The notes: a model not told the origin generated them from the letters alone. DNA of 64,000 bases from Bradyrhizobium erythrophlei (GCA_900129675.1 FSRD01000001.1:5135501-5199500), one strand, 5' to 3'. Positions 28,838 through 36,672 are shown, numbered from the stretch's first letter. Program-made: numbers and translations.

Positions 28838-29320
28838 TCACCTGCGTCCGAACAGTCCGCCCACCACGCCGCCAATCAGTCCACCTGGACCGCCACCGCT
28901 GCGGTGAGGGTGAGCACTACCCCCGCCGCTACGCCGGGCCGGACGGTCGGATCTGAAGCTGGCGTGCGCCGCTGAGACCGACTCGGTCAGTAGCGCCTGA
29001 TGCTGCAGCGTGTTGAGGAAGCCAGTCTTGGGATAGCCGCGTGCCGCCTGTCAGCGCGTGATGACGGACCGGGTCGACTCGTCGAACCGACCGTTGACCT
29101 TGGTGTCGAAGCCGAGACCGGTCAGCCGGCGCTGCACGTCGCGACGCTTTCCCTTGTCGAGGCCTATCTGATCTTCGGTTTCCTGAGTTGCCTCGTGGGT
29201 AAACGTCGCCGGATCGATGGATGCCAACAGTTCGCGGTCGGTCGTGCTGGGGCCGGCTTTGGCAACATTTGCACTGACGAAAAATCCCAAGACTGACAAT
29301 GCGATGATGAAGACACGCAA
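28838..29320 (-). pseudogene. Peptidoglycan-binding protein gene interrupted by TGA
   Basis: Signal peptide MRVFIIALSVLGFFVSANVA, then a peptidoglycan-binding (PG_binding_1) domain with DKGKRRDVQRRLTGLGFDTK and VNGRFDESTRSVITR. A TGA at 29053-29051 (codon 90) stops it. The same frame goes on as QAARGYPKTGFLNTLQHQAL, where the family has a (R)WQ..(R/N)G(Y/F)P.TG(F/Y)L motif, so TGG became TGA. The frame then runs through a polar linker to a Gly-rich GLIGGVVGGLFGRR end and a TGA at 28838. Without the stop it would be 160 residues. Confidence 0.75.
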
Positions 29321-29610
29321 TGGCTTATTCTTCCCTGATCTTAAAGTCTCTCAGTGATTTCACTTTGAGAGCCGATGTCGGGCAACTGTTATCCGGGTCA
29401 CTTTGTTCCTTATCGCGCGTCGAATGTTACACCGCATTACACTGAGACTGCCCAACAAGAGGGGGCAGTTGCGCGCCCGACTGTCCGAATTGGGTTGCCG
29501 GCTCAACCGGGTTGAGACCACTGTCAAAAACGGTCCTGACGCCCTTGAAATGGGATGTCTGTTTTACCCCCGAAAGCAGACCTTGGCCGAATTGCACGGC
29601 GCATTTCAAC
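29321..29610. other. No gene recognised
   Basis: A stretch near 29554 reading MSVLPPKADLGRIARR resembles a short sequence scattered as relics in Bradyrhizobium. No supported gene. Confidence 0.3.
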
Positions 29611-29646
29611 GCCGAGGCGGCCTTTACTCGGGAGCCTTAAGGCCGC
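29611..29646 (-). terminator. Hairpin overlapping the end of the zinc-ribbon gene
   Basis: GGCGGCCTT (29611) pairs perfectly with AAGGCCGCC. The stop codon of the 29624 gene lies in the loop region, so the hairpin spans the final codons. Confidence 0.5.
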
Positions 29647-29857
29647 CTGCCGTCCAACCCGTGTTGACTGGCTTCATCGGGTCCCCGACAACCATCTTTT
29701 GGACATGCTCGCACTTCGGACATTCGAACGTCAGAAAGTCGGAATGGGCGGGACCAGGTTCGATCCGGAACAGCATCATCCGGCCCTGACACTTGGGGCA
29801 GCGGGGCCGTTGGATGGGAAGCAGAGACGGGTAGGCATGACTATAGGCTTCGGGCAT
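29624..29857 (-). CDS. Small zinc-ribbon protein
   Basis: 77 residues: MPEAYSHAYPSLLPIQRPRC, PKCQGRMMLFRIEPGPAHSD, FLTFECPKCEHVQKMVVGDP, MKPVNTGWTAGGLKAPE. CPKC at 20-23 and CPKC at 46-49 form the ribbon. It is the best preserved of the family and shares its start (MPEAYS) with the broken gene at 26212 and its end (GW..(G/E)L(K/R)AP) with 24463. Leader VIII precedes it. Confidence 0.82.
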   Translation of the reverse strand: MPEAYSHAYPSLLPIQRPRCPKCQGRMMLFRIEPGPAHSDFLTFECPKCEHVQKMVVGDPMKPVNTGWTAGGLKAPE

Positions 29858-29977
29858 GATGCTTCCCCTGCGTTGGGCGGGAGCGCAACACTCTCAGTCA
29901 CCGGTGCCGATATGAGGGACCGTGATGGAACCAGCATGCTCTTCTGGTTCGCGGAGTCGGTGGTCAATATTGCTCAC
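29858..29977 (-). promoter_or_regulatory. Leader cassette, copy VIII
   Basis: Minus strand: box GTGAGCAATATTGACCAC (29977-29960), 33 nt with CATGCT as a -10-like element, then TCAC...GTGA, CTGAGAGTGTTGCGCTCCCGCC (GAGTG/CGCTC stem), AGGGGAAG, and the ATG at 29857. Confidence 0.82.
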
Positions 29978-30090
29978 ATCGGAAAAGTTAAATGAAGGCG
30001 AATCGCACACTCACCTCACAACACATTCAGGTCGTCGGGCACATCGCCGAACTTCCTGATTAGCCTATGCGATGAATTTGATCTGCGTTT

Positions 30091-30115
30091 GGAACGTTAA
30101 ACTACACAGTATGTT
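30091..30115 (+). promoter_or_regulatory. GGAAC-N16-TGTT promoter
   Basis: GGAAC at 30091-30095 and TGTT at 30112-30115, 54 bases before the phasin gene. Confidence 0.6.
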
Positions 30116-30169
30116 GTCGCTGCACACGAATGACCGTTGTGGTCCCCCAATCATCCCTGGGAGTGTCAG

Positions 30170-30643
30170 ATGAGCAAACGTAAACCGGCAACGGCGTCAA
30201 AGCACGCCCACAGCACGAAAATAGCCGCCCAACGGGCCAAGCAGGCTATTATTAAAAGCCCGAAAGACAGCCCCCTGCGCTCGGTTGCGGCAGGCCCGAT
30301 TGAATCGCCCCCTGAGCGTCATAACGACTCAAAACAAGAAGCTCCCCTCGTTGAGAAACCGGCGACAGCCTTGCAAGATGACGGCAAACAGACGATGACG
30401 GATAACGATTCAAAGAAGGGGTTTGTTTTTTCTTCAGCAACGGCAAACGTGCGGGCTTATCAAGCAAAGCTGCTGGAAATGGCACAAGCCAACATGCAAT
30501 TTGCTTTTGAATTCGCCCAGAGGCTTGCGACGATTAGGTCGCCCGTTGAAATTCTCAGCGTCATTGCAGAATTCACAAGCAAGCGGATCGCCATGTTCCA
30601 GAAGTATTCGATAGAAATGGCTGAATTAGGTACCAAGCGGTGA
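30170..30643 (+). CDS. Phasin-family protein with basic N-terminus
   Basis: 157 residues. The first 90 are polar and basic (MSKRKPATASKHAHSTKIAA QRAKQAIIKSPKDSPLRS), with Lys-rich features that could bind DNA or granule surfaces. The phasin domain follows: ATANVRAYQAKLLEMAQANM, QFAFEFAQRLATIRSPVEIL, SVIAEFTSKRIAMFQKYSIE. The second phasin of the window (14220-14570) lacks this extension. The EFAQ.LA..(R/K)(S)P.E...(V)..EFT..(R/Q).....K helix pair is typical. Promoter of the general-stress type upstream. Confidence 0.85.
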   Translation: MSKRKPATASKHAHSTKIAAQRAKQAIIKSPKDSPLRSVAAGPIESPPERHNDSKQEAPLVEKPATALQDDGKQTMTDNDSKKGFVFSSATANVRAYQAKLLEMAQANMQFAFEFAQRLATIRSPVEILSVIAEFTSKRIAMFQKYSIEMAELGTKR

Positions 30644-30720
30644 AAAAGCCTAAGTGTCTGTCCGAAAACATGTTGAATCATCGGAATCATTTGTGATTCA
30701 AGGGAGGCGGTCCGAATCTG

Positions 30721-31760
30721 AAGGTGTGCCTGTCGTAAATTAAATCCGGGCATATTGGTGATGCAGTCCGCCCAAGATTGGGCGACAACGAATGTGCCCG
30801 GCGCGATCGACGGCGCGCGAGACCGGTGCATCTTTCTCCAGGGATAGATGCGTGCGGGCCCCATTATAATATTTCATGTAACAGAGCAGCAGGTGACAGA
30901 GGTGGCGCTCGCTGAATACAACAACGTGGTCAAGGCATTCCCTGCGGAGCGGCGACGTCGGTCGATCGCGGATGCCTATCGATCGGAGTCTGCGGATAAA
31001 GACCTCACCATAGGCCCCGTCCCGGTCACGAATGAGATAGCGGGGAACCTGTTCCCACCCGCATGCTTCCGTGACCTGATTTGCGATCCATTCCGCGGTT
31101 GGATGCGCTGTGACGCCAAACCACAGAATATGTCGCCGGCCGTGCCCCATGATCAGCAATCCATAGAGCAGGCGAAACGAGATTGTCGGCACGACAAATA
31201 GATCCATCGCCGCGATGCCGTCGGCATGATTGCGGATAAAGGTTCTCCAGCCTTGGGACGGCGGGTGTCTTCGCCTGACCATGTACTTGGCCACGCTGGT
31301 CTGTCCGATATCGACGCCGAGCTTGAGGAGTTCTCCATGGATCCGCGGCGCTCCCCACAGCGGATTGGCAATGCTCATCTCGCGGATAAGCTTGCGTATC
31401 TCAGGCGCCACAGTTGGTCGGCCACCACGGTGCCGCGACTTCCACCGCCAGTACGATCTGAACCCGGCGCGGTGCCATTTAATCACGGTCTCCGGCTTCA
31501 CGATCGCCAAGGCGCCCAGCACTTTCGGAGCCAAACGATACAAGCCGGCGATCCCGAACGTCGGCCGTTTCGGCGATTTCCGCCGCAATACGTTAAGCTG
31601 ATGACGCAGAATCACGTTTTCAGCCTCAAGCGAGGCCCGCGACCGGAACGCTCCGACCAACGCCAACCAAATTAGGCTACAAACCTCTCGCATAAGGCAG
31701 GAGCATCGCCCGATTCGATATCAGTGGCCAGCAAGATTGAGTTTCCGACAGGGACAGGTG
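30721..31760 (-). mobile_element. rve-type IS, catalytic segment deleted
   Basis: Ends: TGTGCCTGTCGTAAATTAAA on the left and, reversed, TGTCCCTGTCGGAAACTCAA near 31760. It carries one transposase gene with an in-frame deletion. Confidence 0.75.
30740..31693 (-). pseudogene. Transposase lacking the catalytic-Glu block
   Basis: 317 residues, open throughout. MREVCSLIWLALVGAFRSRA SLEAENVILRHQLNVLRRKS, WRWKSRHRGGRPTVAPEIRK, WGAPRIHGELLKLGVDIGQT, first Asp in AAMDLFVV, second in IRDRDGAYG. Then GIRDRPTSP is joined directly to LRRECLDHVVVF. The relic at 2190 shows that NAYAERLIGS should lie between; it holds the third catalytic acid. The deletion keeps the frame, so a protein could be made but should not catalyse transposition. 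Confidence 0.85.
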
Positions 31761-32138
31761 TTTCCGGCCTCGCTTTTCGCTCGAATCTCGGACAGACTGA
31801 GGGCTGGGCCGCCGCTGTCTCAGCCCTACATCGCCAATCCGGAGCCGCATGGTTCCGCCCGCAGGACCGATACCTGCCTGCCCGGCTTCCGCACGGTCGT
31901 ATTCGACCATAGCCGCCAGATCCGCCAGCGTTTCATACCGCGCCGGCCACGTGCCCTGGCTGACAGTAGGATCCTTGACCAGCCGCTGTCCCATCGTCCT
32001 AGTGAGACCATCGAGCAGACTTCCTGAAAAGCATCTCGAAGCTGCTGCCAACGGAGTGATACCCGGCGTCGCCATTGCGCCGGCGACCGCGGCGACAAAC
32101 GCGTCCTCTGAAAATCCGATTGTGAAGATTTCCGGCAT
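31761..32138 (-). pseudogene. Hypothetical gene cut by the IS
   Basis: From an ATG at 32138: MPEIFTIGFSEDAFVAAVAG AMATPGITPLAAASRCF, then about 90 residues with LVKDPTVSQGTWPARYETLA DLAAMVEYDRAEAG. It enters the IS end near 31760, so its 3' part is lost. I do not recognise a family, and a frameshift near residue 33 cannot be excluded. Confidence 0.3.
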
Positions 32139-32358
32139 GACTCCCTCGCGCGGGAGTGTCGATTGGCCGACAGGGTCATGCAAGTCTTTTCAATGACTTA
32201 TAGCGTTCGACCCGCTCTTAAAGTAAAAGGTAGGCCATCGACCCATTGTTATTGTCAAAATCGCTCCATTCTTAGAATGCGGGATTGAGCAAAATCAGGC
32301 ACTTAGTCGACCCGGTTTTAGCGTGTCGGCATAGTAGTGGAACGGAAGGCTGCCGCTG

Positions 32359-33147
32359 ATGGACAACATTCTCGCGGCCGCGAAAGTCATCGCGAGCGCC
32401 CGCCGCAAGCGGACGAAGCTGGATTCGCTTCCGCCTGACATCGCGCCGCGCGACGAGGCGGAAGGCTACGAGATCCAGCGCGCCGTCCACGATCTGCTGT
32501 TGCCGCAGTTCGGCGCCATGGTCGGCTACAAGATCGGCTGCACCAGCGCGGTGATGCAGCAATATCTCGACATCCCCCATCCCTGCGGCGGCGGCGTGTT
32601 CGCCAAGGGCGTTTACGAGAGCGGCGCGCAGCTCAAGGCCGGCGACTACATCCATGTCGGCGTCGAATGCGAGATCGCGGTGCGGCTGGCCCGCAATCTG
32701 GCGCCGTCGGAAGCGCCGTTCACCGCCGAATGGGTGCACGAGGCGGTCGAGGCCTATCACCCCGCGATCGAGATCGTCGACGACCGCTACGTCAAATGGG
32801 AAACCATCGGCGTGCCGACTTTGGTGGCGGATGACTTCTTCGCCGCCGGCTGCGTACTCGGCGAGGCGGTGGCGCGCACCAAGGTGCCCGATCTGCTCAA
32901 CGTGGCCGGCCGCGCGATCGTCAACGGCAAGGAAGTCGGCCGCGGCACCGGGGCCGACGTGCTCGGCCATCCCCACAACGCGCTGGCGTGGCTCGCCAAT
33001 CAACTGGCCGCCGACGGCCGCGGTTTGCATGCCGGGCAGATCGTGCTCACCGGAAGCCTGGTGAAGACGGTATGGCTCAACGTCGGCGACAGCGTCGTGA
33101 TGGAGCTGTCGGGGCTCGGCAACGTCGCCGCCGATTTTCGGGATTGA
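32359..33147 (+). CDS. 2-keto-4-pentenoate hydratase-like protein
   Basis: 262 residues, about the family length. The N-terminal MDNILAAAKVIASARRKRTK LDSLPP and RDEAEGYEIQRAVHDLL match MhpD-type hydratases; GYKIGCTS, PCGGGVF, VECEIAVRLARNL and EIVDDRY carry the metal-binding acids (E-x-E and D) of the fumarylacetoacetate-hydrolase fold, and GRGTGADVLGHPHNALAWLA the C-terminal signature. The reaction would be hydration of a 2-hydroxy-alkadienoate or a related keto-acid step in aromatic catabolism. It is followed after 9 bases by a DehI-like gene; the substrate is unknown. Confidence 0.85.
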   Translation: MDNILAAAKVIASARRKRTKLDSLPPDIAPRDEAEGYEIQRAVHDLLLPQFGAMVGYKIGCTSAVMQQYLDIPHPCGGGVFAKGVYESGAQLKAGDYIHVGVECEIAVRLARNLAPSEAPFTAEWVHEAVEAYHPAIEIVDDRYVKWETIGVPTLVADDFFAAGCVLGEAVARTKVPDLLNVAGRAIVNGKEVGRGTGADVLGHPHNALAWLANQLAADGRGLHAGQIVLTGSLVKTVWLNVGDSVVMELSGLGNVAADFRD

Positions 33148-33156
33148 GAAAAAATC

Positions 33157-33975
33157 ATGAAAGCGCAGGAGAGCGTTCCGTCGGTGCGCGAGGAGGATGC
33201 CGCCGGCGAAATCGCTGAAATTTTCTCGGACATCCGAAAGGTGCTCGGTACCAGCGTCGTCAATCTGATCTGGCGCAATCTCGCGACCATGCCGGGCGCG
33301 CTGCCATGGACCTGGTCGACGGTGCGCCCGCTTTATCAGGGCGACGCGCCGCTGCATGCCGAGGCGGTCCGGCGCACGATCGCGTTGCCGGACCTGCCCG
33401 GCTTCTCCGAGGACACATTGCTCGCCGCCGGCATTTTGCCGCCGGACCAGATCATCATCCGGCAGGTGCTGGACAGCTATCAATACACCAACGCGCTGGC
33501 GCTCGTCGTGTTGTCGGCGCTGCTGGCGCGCTTCGAACCAAAACCTGCCGAACCCGTGCAGCCGGCGGGCGCCGCGCCAAAACCGTTGGGCGTGAAAATA
33601 CCCGAACTGCCGCCGATGGACGCGCTCGACCCCGAGGTGGGGCGGCTGGTCGCCGAATTGAACGGCTTTGGCGAAGACACAAAGCCGCAGCTGATCGCCA
33701 GCATGTACCGCCATCTGGCCTATTGGCCGGCCTATCTCGCGCTGGTCCGGACCATGCTGGTGCCGCCGCATTCCGACGGCCGGCTGCTCGCGCTGACCAA
33801 CGCCACCCGCGCGCTGGGCCATGCCCACGGTCAGATGCTCGCCGCGCAATTGAAGCCTGCCGCGCCGCCCGACACGCTCGCGGATGCGCTCGCCTCCTGC
33901 CGCCTGTTCGTCGAGCACCCGATCGCACGCATGACCGGGCTCTGCGCGTTGATCCGCCGCGCCACGCCGGCATGA
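33157..33975 (+). CDS. DehI-like (2-haloacid dehalogenase family) protein
   Basis: 272 residues built of two similar all-helical halves: REEDAAGEIAEIFSDIRKVL followed by GTSVVNLIWRNLATMPGALP WTWSTVRPLY in the first, and DPEVGRLVAELNGFGEDTKP followed by MYRHLAYWPAYLALVRTMLV in the second. This pseudo-dimer is the DehI halocarboxylic-acid dehydrogenase/dehalogenase layout. A Pro/Ala linker (about residues 128-145) joins the halves. I cannot confirm the catalytic Asp by eye, so dehalogenation is not proven. Coupled with the upstream hydratase. Confidence 0.6.
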   Translation: MKAQESVPSVREEDAAGEIAEIFSDIRKVLGTSVVNLIWRNLATMPGALPWTWSTVRPLYQGDAPLHAEAVRRTIALPDLPGFSEDTLLAAGILPPDQIIIRQVLDSYQYTNALALVVLSALLARFEPKPAEPVQPAGAAPKPLGVKIPELPPMDALDPEVGRLVAELNGFGEDTKPQLIASMYRHLAYWPAYLALVRTMLVPPHSDGRLLALTNATRALGHAHGQMLAAQLKPAAPPDTLADALASCRLFVEHPIARMTGLCALIRRATPA

Positions 33976-33991
33976 TGGCGGACTGATATTC

Positions 33992-34732
33992 TCAATCGAT
34001 CAATTTCACCTTGCCGTCGCCGAGGCGATAGACGCCGCCAACGATCTTGATCTTGCCGTCTGCGACCGCGGCGCTGAGGATCGGCGTCGCCGATTTGAGC
34101 TTTGCGACGACGTCGACGACGTTCTGCCGGATGGCGTTGGCAAGCTTGTCGCCGGGCTTGTCCATGGTCGCCTTCACCGCAGGCGCGAGTGCTGCAACCA
34201 GCGACGGCAGATGGCCGGGCAGGGTGGTGTTGTCCTTCAGTGACTTGATCGTCGCATCCACCGCGCCGCAACTTTCATGGCCGAGCACCAGGATCAGCGG
34301 CGAGTTGAGCACGGCGACGGCATATTCCAGGCTCGCCAACGTGTCGTCATTGGCGAAATTGCCCGCGACCCGGCAGACGAACAGATCGCCGCGGGCGCTG
34401 TCAAAGGCGTATTCGGGCGCGATGCGCGAATCCGCGCAGCTCAAAATGCTGGCGTAGGGATTTTGCCCGCCGGCCAGCGCCTCCCGCTCATGGGTGAAAT
34501 CGTGCCGGCGCGAGACGCCCTCGACATAGCGTTCGTTGCCCTTCATCAGGCGCTTCAGCGCCGCCTCCGGCGAAATTTCGTTCTGCGGTTTCGGTGGCGG
34601 CTTCGTCTCCTTGGCAAAGGCCGGCGGCGCCAACGCAAGACCGGCGGCAACCCCGCCGGCGAATTGAAGGAAGCGGCGGCGTGATGTTGTCTCGGGCGCA
34701 ACAGCATCGCGGGCATCGCACAGTCGGCACAT
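33992..34732 (-). CDS. Beta-class carbonic anhydrase, Tat-exported
   Basis: 246 residues from MCRLCDARDAVAPE, which follows AGGGAG. A twin-arginine signal (TSRRRFLQFAGGVAAGLALA) directs a folded enzyme to the periplasm. The zinc ligands are in SCADSR (C-x-D-x-R) and GHESCGAV (H-x-x-C), with SLEYAVAVLNSPLILVLGH between. Export of a beta-class enzyme by Tat is known in several proteobacteria; it would convert CO2 and bicarbonate outside the inner membrane. It converges with the DehI-like gene. Confidence 0.93.
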   Translation of the reverse strand: MCRLCDARDAVAPETTSRRRFLQFAGGVAAGLALAPPAFAKETKPPPKPQNEISPEAALKRLMKGNERYVEGVSRRHDFTHEREALAGGQNPYASILSCADSRIAPEYAFDSARGDLFVCRVAGNFANDDTLASLEYAVAVLNSPLILVLGHESCGAVDATIKSLKDNTTLPGHLPSLVAALAPAVKATMDKPGDKLANAIRQNVVDVVAKLKSATPILSAAVADGKIKIVGGVYRLGDGKVKLID

Positions 34733-34787
34733 GGCGGTTCTCCCTGGCGAGAATGAAGGCGAAAGCAAGCTCAAAAACAACGTCTAG

Positions 34788-35062
34788 TGTATGTCATTGC
34801 GAGCCAGCGAAGCAATCCACCGCTCGCTTCGTAGGATGGGCAAAGGCGCGCTTGCGTCGTGCCCACCACTTTTGCGCGAAAACGTCGGAACGGTGGGCAC
34901 GCTTCGCTCTGCCCACCTACGGCGCTTACCGTCATTGCGAGCCAACGGGTCGCGCGAATGCGCGCCCGATGACAGGCTCCGCGAAGCAATCCATCTTGCC
35001 GCACAAAGGAAGAATGGATTGCTTCGTCGCTTCGCTCCTCACAATGACGGTGAACACAATTT
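34788..35062. repeat. Dispersed GTCATTGCGAGC palindromic repeats
   Basis: GTCATTGCGAGCCAGCGAAG at 34795, GTCATTGCGAGCCAACGGG at 34932, and the inverted GCTCCTCACAATGACGG at 35034, with GAAGCAATCCA and TGGATTGCTTCG arms between. GTGGGCACGCTTCGCTCTGC also has an inverted mate. Such repeats are scattered in intergenic DNA of Bradyrhizobium. No gene is supported here. Confidence 0.7.
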
Positions 35063-35089
35063 CGCGTTCTCGCGGCGCGATGTGCCCGA

Positions 35090-35600
35090 GTCTTGCAAAT
35101 CATTTCGCCCAAAGAAAACAGAGGGCGCAGGGAATGCCGGGTGCTTGCTGCACCCGCGGTCTCGCGTGCAAAATTGTGCGAAGAAACGCACACGAGCATA
35201 CAGGTACAGTCGGAGCATTCCGGCATTCCCCGCGCGATGGTTTTACGGCTTATGTCGTGCTCTCCCGGCGACGAATTCGTCTTGTCACCGTCGTCGGCCG
35301 ATATGGTTTGTCCAAGCCCGGTCGGGCCGACGCGCCTCCGCCGACTTGGCACCAGCAACGGGTGCCAGGACCACACGGTTTTGCCGTACGCCGCAACATC
35401 GATCGTCTGCGCGCTGTTGATCGCTCACGGAAAACCGCCCTGCGATCCCATCGCGCGCCCGACGCTGCCGCGTCCACCGCATCCCATCGTTCCCTCTGAG
35501 AGGGACGGGATGGGGCGAGCTTCTAGATCTGATTTGCCCGACGGGGCAAGAGGAATATTTTCTTAAGAGGGGCTTGACAGAAATTACTGATTTGCCCGTC
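35090..35600. repeat. Intergenic repeat-like region
   Basis: The stretch with GGGCGCAGGGAATGCCGGGTG and its distant inverted partner CATTCCGGCATTCCCCGC looks like another dispersed element. GATTTGCCCGACGGG near 35530 and GATTTGCCCGTCGGGCA at 35590 form a direct repeat. Frames here are open only by chance. Confidence 0.45.
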
Positions 35601-35637
35601 GGGCAGTCAGCGCATGGCGATCGATTTGAAGCCGCCG

Positions 35638-36105
35638 TTATTCACCGGCAAATTCCGTCTGCCTGACGTAAGCGTCCGGCACACAGCGACGGACGGATTC
35701 GAGGATATTGCCGGCGGCAGACTTCGAGCGATACGGGCCCAGCACGACGACGTTGTAACCGGAAGCCATTCCCTTGAATTTCATGGAAAAGTCGTTGAAC
35801 GCCTGATATCCGCATTTTGCGGCGGCACGTTCCACGATTTCTCGTTTTCGACCGGTCTCCGCGGTTATGTTGTTGTCGCGGCCGATGTCGATTGAGCCAA
35901 GGATGATCCACCAGCCTGCTTCGCCCATTTCGGCTTCGTCGGAGGGTTTTGGCGAGGGCACACTGGTGGCCGCCTTGTCGTAACATTTGAGACGTTCTGC
36001 GTCCGCAGTGACACGTTTGCAGCTATCGAGGGTCGGCGTGTCCACCTCGGCGCGCGCAGGCGAGGCGAGCAACAATAGTCCCACAATCGCGGCAGCAAAT
36101 TTCAT
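35638..36105 (-). CDS. Secreted protein with SPOR-like C-terminus
   Basis: 155 residues from MKFAAAIVGLLLLASPARA. A small domain TPTLDSCKRVTADAERLKCY DKAA resembles the Cys-pair segment of rhizobial periplasmic proteins. The second half, WWIILGSIDI, AAAKCGYQAFNDFSMKFKGM, YNVVVLGPYRSKSAAGNILE, SVRRCVPDAYVRQTEF, has the order of a SPOR domain (W.(I/V).(L/G)GS...A..A..KC....), which binds denuded glycan strands. SPOR assignment is by pattern only. Confidence 0.65.
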   Translation of the reverse strand: MKFAAAIVGLLLLASPARAEVDTPTLDSCKRVTADAERLKCYDKAATSVPSPKPSDEAEMGEAGWWIILGSIDIGRDNNITAETGRKREIVERAAAKCGYQAFNDFSMKFKGMASGYNVVVLGPYRSKSAAGNILESVRRCVPDAYVRQTEFAGE

Positions 36106-36279
36106 GACGGTCTCTGTGGTCGGGATCGGCTGGCCGGCGCGAGTGTATCCGGCGAGTGTTAACCGATATCCCAAACGGCAGCGGTTTTGGGCAGGAAAGC
36201 TGACGAAGGCGGCGTGATTGCATCGCCGCGCCTGGGTTCGCTGGAAGTACGCCATTCCCGAAGATATTTGCTGCGATCC

Positions 36280-36304
36280 GGAACGATCGGCCCGCCAGCA
36301 GATT
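36280..36304 (+). promoter_or_regulatory. GGAAC-N16-GATT promoter
   Basis: GGAAC at 36280-36284 and GATT at 36301-36304, 28 bases before the ATG at 36333. Confidence 0.55.
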
Positions 36305-36332
36305 GGCTATGATCGACCCGGAGAATGCAATC

Positions 36333-36581
36333 ATGAGCGATGATTTCCAGCCACCGCCGTTCGTCTACGAAGGGTTGGATCCGGTCCCCGAACCCAAGTC
36401 GACGATAGCGGAAGCCACCGAGGCGGTGAAGAACGCCGCCGGCTTTGTCGGCAATACCATCAATAAGGGCCGCAAGCCCGGAATGCCCCTCAGCATCCTG
36501 AGCAATATCGCGCGCGAAGCGCCGCTCGCATCGCTGCTGATCGCGTTCCTGTTCGGCGTGGCCGTTGCCCGGCGCTGGTAG
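36333..36581 (+). CDS. Small membrane-anchored protein, second copy
   Basis: 82 residues: MSDDFQPPPFVYEGLDPVPE, PKSTIAEATEAVKNAAGFVG, NTINKGRKPGMPLSILSNIA, REAPLASLLIAFLFGVAVAR, RW. It is the paralogue of 15962-16210 and shares EPKSTIAE, GRKPGMPLSILSN(I/V)AREAP and the terminal membrane segment. Its stress-type promoter is clear, while none is seen for the other copy. A role at the membrane under stress is inferred. Confidence 0.75.
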   Translation: MSDDFQPPPFVYEGLDPVPEPKSTIAEATEAVKNAAGFVGNTINKGRKPGMPLSILSNIAREAPLASLLIAFLFGVAVARRW

Positions 36582-36626
36582 ATCGAGACCAGGCGTGCGC
36601 GAGCGCGCAGCAGCAGACTTGTGATT

Positions 36627-36662
36627 AAAAGAAAAAGCGCGCTTCCCTTGCGAGAAGCGCGC
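36627..36662 (-). terminator. Terminator of the 36673 gene
   Basis: GCGCGCTTC (36637) pairs with GAAGCGCGC (36654-36662); on the minus strand a T-rich run follows. It may also serve the convergent gene. Confidence 0.75.
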
Positions 36663-36672
36663 CTTGGAAACA

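Noticed and set aside
29776..29967. Leader read as a conserved peptide (VTESVALPP)
   Set aside because: Three copies read it in frame, but others differ by 2 or 3 bases in length and stems covary instead, so RNA structure explains it better.
29858..29977. Leader cassette as a ROSE-type heat-shock thermometer
   Set aside because: It lacks the conserved U(U/C)GCU-type anti-ribosome-binding segment of ROSE elements, and no small heat-shock gene follows. A different thermometer is still possible.
30848..31201. Plus-strand frames inside the rve-type IS
   Set aside because: They are shadows of the transposase gene on the minus strand.
32272..33918. 548-codon minus-strand frame opposite the hydratase and DehI genes
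   Set aside because: It is a high-GC shadow of two well-supported genes and its sequence has His/Arg/Gly-rich composition without motifs.
34788..35062. CRISPR array from the repeated GTCATTGCGAGC units
   Set aside because: The units are inverted as well as direct, irregularly spaced and of different lengths; they are dispersed palindromic repeats.
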